NCBI RefSeq assembly: GCF_003325475.1
Contig: NZ_CP029495.1
Location: forward strand, 434,001-498,000
DNA from: Chromobacterium phragmitis
GTDB taxonomy: Bacteria; Pseudomonadota; Gammaproteobacteria; Burkholderiales; Chromobacteriaceae
Direction: 5' to 3'
Length of the DNA stretch: 64,000 nucleotides
Made by a program: the position numbers and the translations under genes. Below are positions 43,197-51,555 of this stretch, piece by piece (the first letter of the stretch is position 1; every line of letters starts with the position of its first letter). The notes below the pieces were generated by a model. The model worked only from the letters and a program-made list of their open reading frames with translations. It was not told the origin of the DNA and ran no database searches.

Positions 43197-45821
43197 ATGA
43201 AACAACCGTCCCTGATCCGTCCGGCCTTGCTGGGCCTGCTGATCGCCAGCCTGTTCAGCCCACTTGCCCACGCCGGCGAAGCCTTCGGCTCGCCCGGCAA
43301 CGCGCCGGTTCGAGGCCCGGCGTCCAAGTCCTTCCTCGGCACGGCCGTCGGCGGCCCCTCCAAGGTTTACTTCACCGGCTACCGCGGCATCGTGTCCGAG
43401 GTGTACTACCCGGTGCTGGACACGCCGGAATCGGTGGACCTGCAGTTTCTGGTGGGCGACGCCGGCAAGACCTTCGTCGACGAGGAGAAACAGCAGGCGT
43501 ATTCGGCCAGCCAAACCGACAAGCGCACCATGAGCTGGATCGCCAGCACCGGCAACGCCGGCCACAACTGGCGGATCAGCAAGCGCATCTTCGTCGATCC
43601 GGCCCGCGACGCGCTGGTGCAGCGCGTCACCTTCAGCGCGCTGAATGGCCGCAAGCTGGGCGACTTCAACCTCTACCTGCTGTTCAAGCCTTGCCTGGAC
43701 AACAGCGGCGCCGGCAACAATGCCCAGACCGTGGCCGCCGCCGGCGGCTACGCGCTGGCCGCCAGCCGCAACAGCCGCGCCTCGGCGCTGATGGCCAGCC
43801 AGCCGTGGAAAACCGTCAACGGCCAACCTATGCTGTCCAACGGTTTCGTCGGCCAGAGCGACGGCTGGACCGATCTTGTCGGCAGCGGCGACAACGCGAT
43901 GAACTGGACCTTCAGCTCCGCCAGCGGCGGCAACGTGGCGCAGACAGGCTGGCTGGACCTGGGCGACCCGAACGCCACCAGCGTGTCCTTCGACGTGGTG
44001 CTGGCCTTCGGCAAGAGCCAGGGCGAAGCGGTCAACGCCGCCGCCGCCTCGCTGGGCTCCGACCTTGCCGCCGCCCAGCGGCAATACGACGATGGCTGGC
44101 ACGCCTACGCCGCCGGCCTGTCCGCCCAGGGCGGCCTGGCCGACGACCGCTACTATCTGGCGGCGATGACGCTGAAAACCATGCAGGACAAGAGCAACGG
44201 CGCCATGATCGCCGGCATCGGCACGCCATGGGGCGAAACCCAGGGCGACGCCAACCAGGGCGGTTACCACCTGGTGTGGCCGCGCGACCTGTTCAAGTTC
44301 GCCAACGCCCTGACCACGGCCGGCGACACCGCCACCGCCACGACCGTAGTCAATTACCTGTTCAATACCCTGCAGCAAACCAGCAACTGCGGCGCGGCCG
44401 AATACAACGCCGCCGGTTGCGCCGCCGGCTACAGCCGCGTCGGCCGCTTCCCGCAAAACGCCTGGGTCAGCGGCTGGCCGTACTGGCAAGGCACGCAGAT
44501 GGACGAACAGGCCATGCCCATCCTGCTGGCCTGGCGGCTGGGGTCGGTCGTGTCCAATCCCTTGTGGCCCAAAATCAAGCTGACCGCGGACTACATAGTC
44601 GCCACCGGACCATGGAGCTACCAGGAACGCTGGGAGGAAAACTCCGGCTACTCGCCGTCCACCCTCGCCGCCGAGATCGCCGGCCTGGTGGCTGCCGCCG
44701 ACATCGCCCGCGCCAACGGCGACGACGCCAGCGCCGGCCGCTACCTCTCCGCCGCCGATTACTGGCAGCAAAGCGTCGCCGCCTGGACCTACACCACCAG
44801 CGGCGGCTTCGGCAATGGAAGCTACTATGTCCGCGTCAACCCGGCCAGCCGCGCCGGCAGCGGAACCGACCGCGCCAGCTTCCGGCCCATCGCCGGCCCA
44901 GACACGCCGCAAACCGTCACCGTGAAGAACGGCGGCGGCGACCGCGATGCCCGCCGCGTGGTGGACGGCGGCTTCCTGGAACTGGTGCGCATGGGCGTCA
45001 AACGCGCCGACGATCCCACCATCGTCAACACCATGGCCGTGTTCGACAGCGTGCTGGGCCAGAAACTGGCGCTGCCCGGCGCGCCATCCTTGCCGGTCAA
45101 CGCCTGGTTCCGCTACAACTTCGACGGCTACGGCGAACACAACGACGGCCGCGACTTCGACGGCGCGGGCGTTGGCCGGCTGTGGCCCATCTTCACCGCC
45201 GAGCGCGGAATGTACGAGATCGCCCGCCAGGGCAAGGCCTCGGCCGGTCAGCCTTATCTCGCCACGCTGAAGCTGCTGGCCACGCCGGAAGGCATGCTGC
45301 CGGAACAAGTGTGGTCCAACAGCGCCACGCTGCCAGACGGCTGGACGGTGACCACGCCGGCCGGCTACCAAGCCGGCGCCGCCACCAAATCGATGGGGCC
45401 GTTGAACTGGGCGATGGGCGAATACATCAGCCTCTTGGCCTCGATCCATGCCGGCAAGGTGGTCGACATTCCGCAGGTGGTCTGCGCCCGCTACAACAAC
45501 TGCCGCGCCGCGCCCAAGGCCGGCGAGGTGCCGGTCGGCATCAACGTGACGGCCAGCACGCAGTGGGGCCAGCAGGTCTACGTCACCGGCAACGCGCGGG
45601 CGCTGGGCAACTGGAACACCGACCTCGGTCTTCCGGTTGATGCGGTCAACTACCCGGTATGGCAAAACGGCGTCAACCTTCCGGCCGGCCAGCCCATCGC
45701 CTACAAGTACTACCGCAAGAACGCCGACGGCAGCGTGACTTGGGAGAACCTGTCCGGCAACCGCAGCCTGCTGACGCCGGCCAGCGGCAGCCTCAGCCTG
45801 AATGATCAGGTGAGCTGGTGA
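43197..45821 (+). CDS. Secreted glucoamylase, GH15 with C-terminal CBM20
   Basis: An 874-residue enzyme that releases glucose from starch or related alpha-glucans. The signal peptide ends AHA-GEAFG (about residue 28). A beta-sandwich N-domain (about 30-300) precedes the GH15 (alpha/alpha)6 domain with GGYHLVWPRDLFKFANAL, MDEQAMPILLAWRL, WSYQERWEENSGYSPSTLAAEIAGL and FDGYGEHNDGRDFDGAGVGRLWP. A C-terminal starch-binding CBM20 (about 775-874) has VTASTQWGQQVYVTGNARALGNWNT. The start at 43197 (MKQPSL) follows GGAGACAACAACC. The next gene overlaps its stop as GTGA. Confidence 0.95.
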   Translation: MKQPSLIRPALLGLLIASLFSPLAHAGEAFGSPGNAPVRGPASKSFLGTAVGGPSKVYFTGYRGIVSEVYYPVLDTPESVDLQFLVGDAGKTFVDEEKQQAYSASQTDKRTMSWIASTGNAGHNWRISKRIFVDPARDALVQRVTFSALNGRKLGDFNLYLLFKPCLDNSGAGNNAQTVAAAGGYALAASRNSRASALMASQPWKTVNGQPMLSNGFVGQSDGWTDLVGSGDNAMNWTFSSASGGNVAQTGWLDLGDPNATSVSFDVVLAFGKSQGEAVNAAAASLGSDLAAAQRQYDDGWHAYAAGLSAQGGLADDRYYLAAMTLKTMQDKSNGAMIAGIGTPWGETQGDANQGGYHLVWPRDLFKFANALTTAGDTATATTVVNYLFNTLQQTSNCGAAEYNAAGCAAGYSRVGRFPQNAWVSGWPYWQGTQMDEQAMPILLAWRLGSVVSNPLWPKIKLTADYIVATGPWSYQERWEENSGYSPSTLAAEIAGLVAAADIARANGDDASAGRYLSAADYWQQSVAAWTYTTSGGFGNGSYYVRVNPASRAGSGTDRASFRPIAGPDTPQTVTVKNGGGDRDARRVVDGGFLELVRMGVKRADDPTIVNTMAVFDSVLGQKLALPGAPSLPVNAWFRYNFDGYGEHNDGRDFDGAGVGRLWPIFTAERGMYEIARQGKASAGQPYLATLKLLATPEGMLPEQVWSNSATLPDGWTVTTPAGYQAGAATKSMGPLNWAMGEYISLLASIHAGKVVDIPQVVCARYNNCRAAPKAGEVPVGINVTASTQWGQQVYVTGNARALGNWNTDLGLPVDAVNYPVWQNGVNLPAGQPIAYKYYRKNADGSVTWENLSGNRSLLTPASGSLSLNDQVSW

Positions 45822-46153
45822 TCCCGCGCCGCGCCTGGCCCGCCGCCCTGCTCTTGACCGCGGCGGCGGCCGGCGGCGCGGCCTGGCGGCTATGGCCGGC
45901 GGAGGCGCCCGCGCCTCCTCCTCCGGCTGCGGCGAAGCCGCCTCCGGCCGCCTTGCCCGCTCGGCCCATCGTCCATCAGACGACGCCGGCCCAGCCCTGG
46001 CGAGCGCCCTCACGCCCGGCGCTGCCGCCAGTGAAAAAGGGCGGCGACAGCTGGCAGCCGGAGGCCGCGCCAGTAGTCAGCAAGACGGAAGTCCAGCGCG
46101 GCGCGCCGGACATCCCGGACGCGCAGCCGCTGCCCAGGCCGCCCGATCCCTGA
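45818..46153 (+). CDS. Pro/Ala-rich membrane-anchored small protein
   Basis: A 111-residue protein starting with GTG that overlaps the glucoamylase stop (GTGA). A single hydrophobic segment (about 7-27) is followed by a very Pro/Ala-rich region with no cysteine after it and no lipobox, so it is probably anchored in the inner membrane or exported. I do not recognise a family. Translational coupling to the glucoamylase suggests a linked role, but low-complexity overlap frames can arise by chance in GC-rich DNA. Confidence 0.55.
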   Translation: MIPRRAWPAALLLTAAAAGGAAWRLWPAEAPAPPPPAAAKPPPAALPARPIVHQTTPAQPWRAPSRPALPPVKKGGDSWQPEAAPVVSKTEVQRGAPDIPDAQPLPRPPDP

Positions 46154-46243
46154 TCCGCTACGCCGCGCCAGGCCCGGGGAACCGGGCCTGTTTCTTGCTT
46201 ATTACCGTATTTGGAATGTCTCCCAAGAAAGTGACCAAGCAAG

Positions 46244-46771
46244 ATGCCGCAACTGGACATCCTCGCGCTCGACGCCGAACCCGCCTCCGCCCTGCTGCCG
46301 GAACTGGCCGAACTGCTGCACGCCTGCGTGCATGACGGCGCCAGCATCCATTTCGTGCTGCCGTTTTCCGTGGAGCAAGCCGCCGCCTTCTGGCGCGACA
46401 AAACCCTGCCCGGCGTCGCCGGCGGCGGCCGCGTCCTGCTGGCCGCGCTGCTGGACGGAAGGCTGGCCGGCAGCGCGCAGCTGGACTGCGACACCCCGCC
46501 CAACCAGCCCCACCGCGCCGAAGTCTGCAAGCTGCTGGTGCATCCGGACTGCCGCCGCCAGGGCATCGCCCGCGCGCTGATGGCCGAACTGGAAAACCAG
46601 GCCCGGCGGCGCGGCCGCAGCCTGCTGACGCTGGACACCGCCAGCGGCGACAAGGCGGAGCCGCTCTATCGGTCATTGGGCTATCAAGAAGCCGGCCGCA
46701 TCCCCGGCTACGCCTGGGACGGCCGCGGCGAAAAACTGCAAGCCACCACGCTGATGTACAAGACGCTGTAG
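46244..46771 (+). CDS. GNAT family acetyltransferase
   Basis: A 175-residue acetyltransferase. The acetyl-CoA binding stretch is AEVCKLLVHPDCRRQGIARALMAELENQARRRG and the last helix region LDTASGDKAEPLYRSLGYQEAGRIPGYAW. The C-terminus KLQATTLMYKTL is typical of the small drug- or amino-acid-modifying group. The substrate is unknown. It lies upstream of a bidirectional terminator and convergent with norZ. Confidence 0.9.
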   Translation: MPQLDILALDAEPASALLPELAELLHACVHDGASIHFVLPFSVEQAAAFWRDKTLPGVAGGGRVLLAALLDGRLAGSAQLDCDTPPNQPHRAEVCKLLVHPDCRRQGIARALMAELENQARRRGRSLLTLDTASGDKAEPLYRSLGYQEAGRIPGYAWDGRGEKLQATTLMYKTL

Positions 46772-46776
46772 ACGCG

Positions 46777-46801
46777 AAAAAGCCGGGCACGCCCGGCTTT
46801 T
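46777..46801 (+). terminator. Bidirectional terminator between GNAT gene and norZ
   Basis: AAAAGCCGGGC and GCCCGGCTTTT with a two-base loop; it serves both convergent genes. Confidence 0.9.
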
Positions 46802-46824
46802 GCTGTTTGCCATCAGTCTTCCGC

Positions 46825-49092
46825 TCACACGCCTTGCCCAGCCAGCGCCTTCTTGCCGCCCCAGCCCAGCAGCCGCAGGGCGAAGCGGCCCAGATACAGC
46901 ACGCCCAGCGCGAACACGATGTCGCCCGGCACCCGCAGCCACACCAGGTTCTGCATCAACGCCGAGTGCACCACCTCCGGCGAACGCGCGTACCAAAGGC
47001 CGTACGTCACGCTGGCCCAGGCCTGATAAATGCCGGATGGCAGGATGGACAAGAACACCATCATGAACAGGCCGATATTGAGCAGCCAGAACATAGGCTT
47101 CAGCAGGCGGTTGTCCCACAGCGCGGCCTCGGACACGCCGCGCAGGCAGAACAGCATCAGGCCTATGCCCAGCATGCCGTAGACGCCGAACAGCGCCGCG
47201 TGGCCATGGGCTGGGGTCATGTTCAGGCCCTGCACGTAGTACAGCGAGATGGGGGGGTTGATGGAGAAGCCCAGCAGGCCGGCGCCCACGGTATTCCACA
47301 CGCCCACGGCGACAAAGCACAGGATGGCCCACTTATAACGCTCCACCCACGGCGCGGCGCCGCTGCGGCGGTAAGTCTGCCAGCCCTCGAAACCCACCAG
47401 CGCCAGCGGCACCACTTCGAAAGCCGAAAACACCGCGCCGACGGCGATCACCGCAGTGGAAGCGCCAGTGAAGTACAGGTGGTGCAAGGTGCCCAGAATG
47501 CCGCCAAACAAGAAGACGATGGTCTCCAGCACGATGGCGCGGTTGGCGCTTGCCATGCGGATCAGGCCCAGCCGCGCGAAGATCAGCGCGATAACCGCGG
47601 TGGCGAACACTTCGAAGAAGCCTTCCACCCACAAGTGGACCAGCCACCAGCGCCAGTACTCGATCATCGAATAATGGGTGTGTTGGCCCCAGGCCAGCGA
47701 GGTAGCGTAGAACAGGCCGATGCAGGTGGCGGACAACAGCAGCATGGCGATCAGGCTGCGGCCTTCCGTTTCCTTGTTGCGCAAGGCCGGCAGCAAGGCG
47801 CGCGCCACCAGGAACAGCCAGAACAAGAGGCCGACGAACAGCAGGATTTGCCACACGCGGCCCATGCTGGTGTAGGCCAGACCCTGATTGCCAATCCAGA
47901 AGCTGAAATCCGTGCCCAGGCGCTGCAAGGTGCCTACCCAGCCGGTGACGGTGGAGCCGACCACGATGAAAATCAGCGCCCAGAACAGTACGTCCACGCC
48001 CAGTTTCTGGTATTTGGGTTCATGGCCGGACAGCAGCGGCGCGATATACAGGCCGGTGGCCAGCCAGGCGGTGGCGATCCACAACACGCCGAACTGGGTG
48101 TGGATGGTGCGGCTCACCACCCAGGGCAGCACCTCGGCCAGCGGGATGCCAAAGAAACTGTGGCCCTCCACCGCGTAGTGGGCGGTGATGGCGCCCATGC
48201 CCACCTGGGTCAGCAGCAGGCCGATCACCACATAGAAATACTTGCGGGTGGCGCGCATGGACGGCGTGGCCTGGAGCTTGCGCAGCGGATCGGCATCCGG
48301 CACTTGCGCGGGCTCCTCGCCTTCGCCGGCGGCCATGTGGTACCACACCATGGCGGCGATGCCGGCCAGCATCAGGATCACGCTGGCGATCGACCACATG
48401 CCGTTGGCGGCGGTGGGCGCGTTGCCCACCAGCGGCTCGTGCGGCCAGTTGTTGGTGTAGGACAGGCCGCTTTCGCCCGGACGATCCGCGGCGGCGGACC
48501 AGGCGGACCAGAAAAAGAAGGCGGCCACGGCTTCGCGGTCGGCTGCCGACGGCAGCGAATTGGCGCTCATCGCATACTGCTCGCGCAGCGTGTCGAAGGC
48601 CGGGTCCGTACCGTACAGGCCTTCGTAGTGCGCGGCCACTTCGCGCGCGGCGGCGGCGCGTTCCGCGCTCAGCGTCAGCGTGTCATGGGCCGCGTCATAG
48701 CCGTTGGCGCGCATCTCGCGGCGCAGTTCGGCGTCCAGCATGCCTTGGCGGCCGACATCAAGCTGGGCGTAAGCTTGGCCGAAGCGTTGCTTGGCCCGGC
48801 TCTCCCGCAGCGCCAGCGCCTCGCGGTGCAGCCAGTCGGCCGACCAGTCCGGCGCCACATAACTGCCGTGGCCCCATACCGTGCCCAATTGCTGGCCGCC
48901 GGACGACAGCCAGGCCTGCTGGCCGCGGCGGATCTGCTCGCCGGTGAACACCACCTTGCCGTCCGCGCCCTGCACCACGGATGGAATCGGCGGCGCCGAC
49001 TGGTAGATTTCCTTGCCCATGTAGAGCAGGACCGAAAATGACAGCAAGCAAATCAGCGCCAGCCATCCCCATAGTTTTCGCGTGTTTTTCAT
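46825..49092 (-). CDS. norZ: Quinol-dependent nitric oxide reductase (qNOR)
   Basis: A 755-residue single-subunit NO reductase of the heme-copper oxidase superfamily that reduces NO to N2O using quinol. The N-terminal part is the fused cytochrome-c-like extension (VVQGADGKVVFTGEQIRRGQQAWLSSGGQQLGTVWGHGSYVAPDW). The catalytic part has about 12 membrane segments with conserved His residues in WRWWLVHLWVEGFFEVFAT and GHAALFGVYGMLGIG. The ATG at 49092 gives the normal length; a longer in-frame start at 49227 would run through the promoter. The promoter carries an NsrR-type site and an FNR-type box, which fits NO and low-oxygen control. Confidence 0.95.
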   Translation of the reverse strand: MKNTRKLWGWLALICLLSFSVLLYMGKEIYQSAPPIPSVVQGADGKVVFTGEQIRRGQQAWLSSGGQQLGTVWGHGSYVAPDWSADWLHREALALRESRAKQRFGQAYAQLDVGRQGMLDAELRREMRANGYDAAHDTLTLSAERAAAAREVAAHYEGLYGTDPAFDTLREQYAMSANSLPSAADREAVAAFFFWSAWSAAADRPGESGLSYTNNWPHEPLVGNAPTAANGMWSIASVILMLAGIAAMVWYHMAAGEGEEPAQVPDADPLRKLQATPSMRATRKYFYVVIGLLLTQVGMGAITAHYAVEGHSFFGIPLAEVLPWVVSRTIHTQFGVLWIATAWLATGLYIAPLLSGHEPKYQKLGVDVLFWALIFIVVGSTVTGWVGTLQRLGTDFSFWIGNQGLAYTSMGRVWQILLFVGLLFWLFLVARALLPALRNKETEGRSLIAMLLLSATCIGLFYATSLAWGQHTHYSMIEYWRWWLVHLWVEGFFEVFATAVIALIFARLGLIRMASANRAIVLETIVFLFGGILGTLHHLYFTGASTAVIAVGAVFSAFEVVPLALVGFEGWQTYRRSGAAPWVERYKWAILCFVAVGVWNTVGAGLLGFSINPPISLYYVQGLNMTPAHGHAALFGVYGMLGIGLMLFCLRGVSEAALWDNRLLKPMFWLLNIGLFMMVFLSILPSGIYQAWASVTYGLWYARSPEVVHSALMQNLVWLRVPGDIVFALGVLYLGRFALRLLGWGGKKALAGQGV

Positions 49093-49155
49093 CTGCGCTC
49101 CCTTCGCGGGCTTCCCAAGTAACTGACTCAATCCGCAGCCTACATGCTGGAAATA

Positions 49156-49178
49156 AAGATGCACATACTGCACATCTT
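49156..49178 (-). promoter_or_regulatory. NsrR-type operator at norZ
   Basis: Plus-strand half-sites AAGATGCACAT and CTGCACATCTT flank one base; outer arms AAGATG/CATCTT are perfect. It lies 64 bases before the norZ start codon, where a core promoter would be expected. Confidence 0.75.
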
Positions 49179-49183
49179 TAAGC

Positions 49184-49197
49184 GTGATGCAGATCAA
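49184..49197 (-). promoter_or_regulatory. FNR/Anr/Dnr-type box at norZ
   Basis: On the minus strand TTGAT-CTGC-ATCAC, one mismatch from TTGAT-N4-ATCAA. Its centre is 23.5 bases upstream of the NsrR site centre, so an activator at about -41.5 and NsrR over the -10 region would fit. Confidence 0.65.
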
Positions 49198-49228
49198 GGC
49201 TTCGAAATCCACTCCTTGAAAACGCATG

Positions 49229-49257
49229 AAAAAAGGCGGCCCCGCCCGGGAGCCGCC
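49229..49257 (-). terminator. Terminator after rcnA
   Basis: On the minus strand GGCGGCT ... GCCGCC with a GC-rich 10-base loop and then TTTTTT. It lies 22 bases past the rcnA stop and separates it from the norZ promoter. Confidence 0.85.
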
Positions 49258-49278
49258 CTGGTCGCCCCATCCAGCCGC

Positions 49279-50385
49279 TCAAGCCAAGTGAGCCCAGCCG
49301 GACCAGCCCAAATACAGGCCCACCAACATGATCAGCGCGCCGGAAATATACGGCGCCTTGCGCACCCAGTCGCCGAAGCCGCTCCAGCGGCGCGACACAT
49401 GCTTGACGCTGAGTGCGGCCAGCACGCCGGACGCCACCATGGTCAAGGCCAGGCCGATGCTGAAGCACAGCACCAGGGTGGCGCCCAGCGCCACCTGCTT
49501 CAGTTGCAGGCACAGCAGCAGCACGGTGATGGACGCCGGACACGGCACCAGTCCGCCGGTCAGGCCGAACAGCACGATCTGTCCGGTGGTGACGTCGCGG
49601 CCGGCGAAGCGGCGGCGGATATCGTTGGCGTGCGCCATCTCGTGCGGGTCCTGATAGCCGGGCGCGGACACGTCCACCCCCTCGCGCTCGGCCACCGCGC
49701 GATGATGATCGCTCTCTGCGAACTCGACATCGTAGTCATGGCTATGATGGCCATGTCCCAGCTTCAGCCGAGCGATGAATTCGTGCGGCTCCGGTATTTC
49801 CTCCACCGACTCCAGGAAGCCGCCGGCGTCGCGGAATGCGAACGCCTGGCGGCCGCCGCCGGCCCGCTCCGTCTCCAACCCGACTTGCTCGGCCCGCCAC
49901 GCCAGGCGGTGGCCGCCGGCTGCTGACAGCCGGAAGCGCGGCGGCGCGCCGGTTTCGAAAATCTCCAGCGTCACGACGCCATGCCCGGTGTCGATCCGCC
50001 GTTCCCCTTCGCGATGATGGCCGTGGCCGTGATCATCGCCCTGCCGGCTGTGGCGCCAGGTGCGCCACATCATCCACGCTGCCACCAGGATCACCAAGGC
50101 CGCCGACGCCATCTGGAAATACGGCTCCGCGGTTTCGGCGTTCCAGCTGCGGCCGAAGTACAGCCCGGCCATCGCCACCAGCCACACCACCGCCGTGTGG
50201 GACACGGTGGCGGCCAGGCCCAACAACACGGCCTGCCGCACCGTGCCGCGGACGGCGACGATGAAGGCCGCCATCATGGTCTTGGAATGGCCGGGCTCCA
50301 GACCATGCAAAGCGCCCAAAACAACGGCGCTGGGGATAAACAGCCAGGCATTGCCCTGCTGCAGCAGAGTGGCGAAAGAAGTCAC
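49279..50385 (-). CDS. rcnA: Nickel/cobalt efflux protein RcnA
   Basis: A 368-residue inner-membrane exporter of Ni and Co. The N-terminal part has the family helix LHGLEPGHSKTMMAAFIVA, and the second repeat FGLTGGLVPCPASITVLLL. Between helices 3 and 4 lies a long His-rich loop (HSRQGDDHGHGHHREGE and LKLGHGHHSHDYDVEF), longer than in E. coli RcnA. The start is GTG at 50385 (SFATLLQQGNAWLFIPSAVVLG), chosen because homologues begin there and GGAAAC precedes it; a longer open frame would run through rcnR and its operators. It is divergent from rcnR. Confidence 0.94.
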   Translation of the reverse strand: MTSFATLLQQGNAWLFIPSAVVLGALHGLEPGHSKTMMAAFIVAVRGTVRQAVLLGLAATVSHTAVVWLVAMAGLYFGRSWNAETAEPYFQMASAALVILVAAWMMWRTWRHSRQGDDHGHGHHREGERRIDTGHGVVTLEIFETGAPPRFRLSAAGGHRLAWRAEQVGLETERAGGGRQAFAFRDAGGFLESVEEIPEPHEFIARLKLGHGHHSHDYDVEFAESDHHRAVAEREGVDVSAPGYQDPHEMAHANDIRRRFAGRDVTTGQIVLFGLTGGLVPCPASITVLLLCLQLKQVALGATLVLCFSIGLALTMVASGVLAALSVKHVSRRWSGFGDWVRKAPYISGALIMLVGLYLGWSGWAHLA

Positions 50386-50420
50386 GATAGTTTCCAGGCG
50401 AGGTGGGAATGCCGCGATTA

Positions 50421-50435
50421 TACTCACCCCCAGTA
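50421..50435. promoter_or_regulatory. RcnR operator 1
   Basis: TACT-CACCCCC-AGTA on the plus strand, that is TACTGGGGG...AGTA on the other strand, the known RcnR site with a G-tract between TACT and AGTA. It lies between the divergent rcnA and rcnR genes. Confidence 0.85.
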
Positions 50436-50441
50436 TCAAAA

Positions 50442-50456
50442 TACTAGCCCCCAGTA
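50442..50456. promoter_or_regulatory. RcnR operator 2
   Basis: TACT-AGCCCCC-AGTA, 21 bases centre-to-centre from operator 1 (two helical turns), so two RcnR tetramers could bind on the same face of the DNA. Confidence 0.85.
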
Positions 50457-50499
50457 TCCACCATGCTAAGATCGGCCAGTCAACACGGAGAAACACGAG

Positions 50500-50772
50500 A
50501 TGTCGCACACGGTACGGGACAAGGCCAAACTGCTGGCACGAGTGCGCCGGCTGCAAGGCCAGGCCGCCGCGCTGGAAAAGCAATTGGAAAACGATGGCGA
50601 TTGTTCCGCCATCCTGCAACAGATCGCCGCGATACGCGGCGCGGTCAATGGACTGATGCTGGCGGTGATGGAAGGCCACCTGACCGACCACGTGGTCAAG
50701 GAACCGGAGCTGGAGCAGCGCCAGCACGACCTTGACGCCGTGCTGCAGGTGCTTCGCTCCTATCTGAAATGA
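50500..50772 (+). CDS. rcnR: Nickel/cobalt-responsive repressor RcnR
   Basis: A 90-residue all-helical repressor of the CsoR/RcnR family. The metal ligands H3, C35, H60 and H64 of E. coli RcnR are all present (MSHTVRD, GDCSAIL, EGHLTDHVV), which separates it from FrmR and CsoR. When Ni or Co binds, it leaves the two operators in front of rcnA. It is divergent from rcnA with a 114-base gap containing the operators. Confidence 0.96.
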   Translation: MSHTVRDKAKLLARVRRLQGQAAALEKQLENDGDCSAILQQIAAIRGAVNGLMLAVMEGHLTDHVVKEPELEQRQHDLDAVLQVLRSYLK

Positions 50773-50840
50773 CTCCCGCCAGATCCTGCCTGTGCCCCGA
50801 ACGCAACAGCTTAAGCGGTTTTTCGTCCTTCAATCTTGAA

Positions 50841-50859
50841 ACTAGACGACCGGTCTAGT
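50841..50859. promoter_or_regulatory. NemR-like operator at the tetR gene
   Basis: ACTAGAC-GACCG-GTCTAGT, a 7-5-7 inverted repeat 12 bases before the start codon. A near copy lies before the nitroreductase gene (51533-51551), so the regulator probably controls itself and the downstream genes. Confidence 0.8.
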
Positions 50860-50871
50860 AGAGTTTGCCAC

Positions 50872-51489
50872 ATGTCACGAGCCAACCATACAGCCGATAC
50901 CCGCGAGCACCTGCTGGCCACCGGCGAGGAAATCATCCTCGGCAAAGGCTTCGCAGCGGTCGGGCTGGCGGAGATCCTCTCCACCGCCGGCGTGCCCAAG
51001 GGATCGTTCTACCATTACTTTCCGTCCAAGGAAGGCTACGGCGTGGAAATGCTGCGCCGCTACTTCCTGAGTTACGACGAAAGACTGGTGGCGCTGCTGC
51101 GGCCCGAGTCCGGCAATGCCCGCGACTGCCTGATCCGCTATTTCCAGGGCTGGCTGGACACCCACCGCTGCACCGAACAGAGCCATACTTGCCTGGCGGT
51201 GAAACTGGCGGCGGAAGTATCCGACCTGTCCGAGCCGATGCGCGAAATGCTGGCCGAAGGCATGGGCCGGCTGATTTCCCGCCTGGCCGACGCCATACGC
51301 CGCGGCCAAGCCGAAGGCAGCCTGTGCACTTATCTGGAGCCGGACGAACTGGCCGCCAGCCTGTACAGCCTGTGGGTGGGCAGCGCGCTGCTGTATAAGG
51401 TGCAGCGCTCCGACCAACCCATGCACAATGCCTACCGCCTGACGGAAACCATGCTGCCGCGGCCCGACAAAGCCAGCTGTAAACGATAA
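50872..51489 (+). CDS. nemR: TetR family regulator (NemR-like)
   Basis: A 205-residue TetR-type repressor: helix-turn-helix GFAAVGLAEILSTAGVPKGSFYHYFPSKEGYG (about 27-60), and the C-terminal part typical of the group with C-terminal TetR_C_6 (SHTCLAVKLAAEVSDLSEPMREMLAEGM). Context (nitroreductase and ene-reductase behind it, a shared operator) matches NemR, which senses electrophiles and bleach. The ATG at 50872 is chosen because the operator lies just before it and the family starts at this Met. Confidence 0.88.
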   Translation: MSRANHTADTREHLLATGEEIILGKGFAAVGLAEILSTAGVPKGSFYHYFPSKEGYGVEMLRRYFLSYDERLVALLRPESGNARDCLIRYFQGWLDTHRCTEQSHTCLAVKLAAEVSDLSEPMREMLAEGMGRLISRLADAIRRGQAEGSLCTYLEPDELAASLYSLWVGSALLYKVQRSDQPMHNAYRLTETMLPRPDKASCKR

Positions 51490-51498
51490 AGAGAGCGC

Positions 51499-51520
51499 CC
51501 CGCCGCAACCGGCGGGTTTT
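51499..51520 (+). terminator. Terminator after the nemR-like gene
   Basis: CCCGCCG and CGGCGGG with loop CAAC, then TTTTCTT. It lies just upstream of the second NemR-like operator, so the nitroreductase has its own promoter. Confidence 0.8.
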
Positions 51521-51532
51521 CTTGAAACTGAC

Positions 51533-51551
51533 ACTAGACGACTGGTCTACT
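51533..51551. promoter_or_regulatory. NemR-like operator at the nitroreductase gene
   Basis: ACTAGAC-GACTG-GTCTACT, a near copy of the element at 50841-50859 with the same 7-5-7 layout and identical left arm. Confidence 0.75.
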
Positions 51552-51555
51552 AAAA

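Noticed and set aside
43182..45821. Large antisense and alternate-frame open frames over the glucoamylase gene
   Set aside because: They are shadows caused by high GC. Only one frame shows signal peptide, GH15 motifs and CBM20.
46825..49227. Longer start for norZ at 49227
   Set aside because: It would place the NsrR-type site and the FNR-type box inside the coding region and add 45 residues not seen in the family. The ATG at 49092 fits the family.
49279..50727. RcnA read as a 482-residue protein starting at 50727
   Set aside because: The extension runs antisense through rcnR and over both operators. The GTG at 50385 gives the family start.
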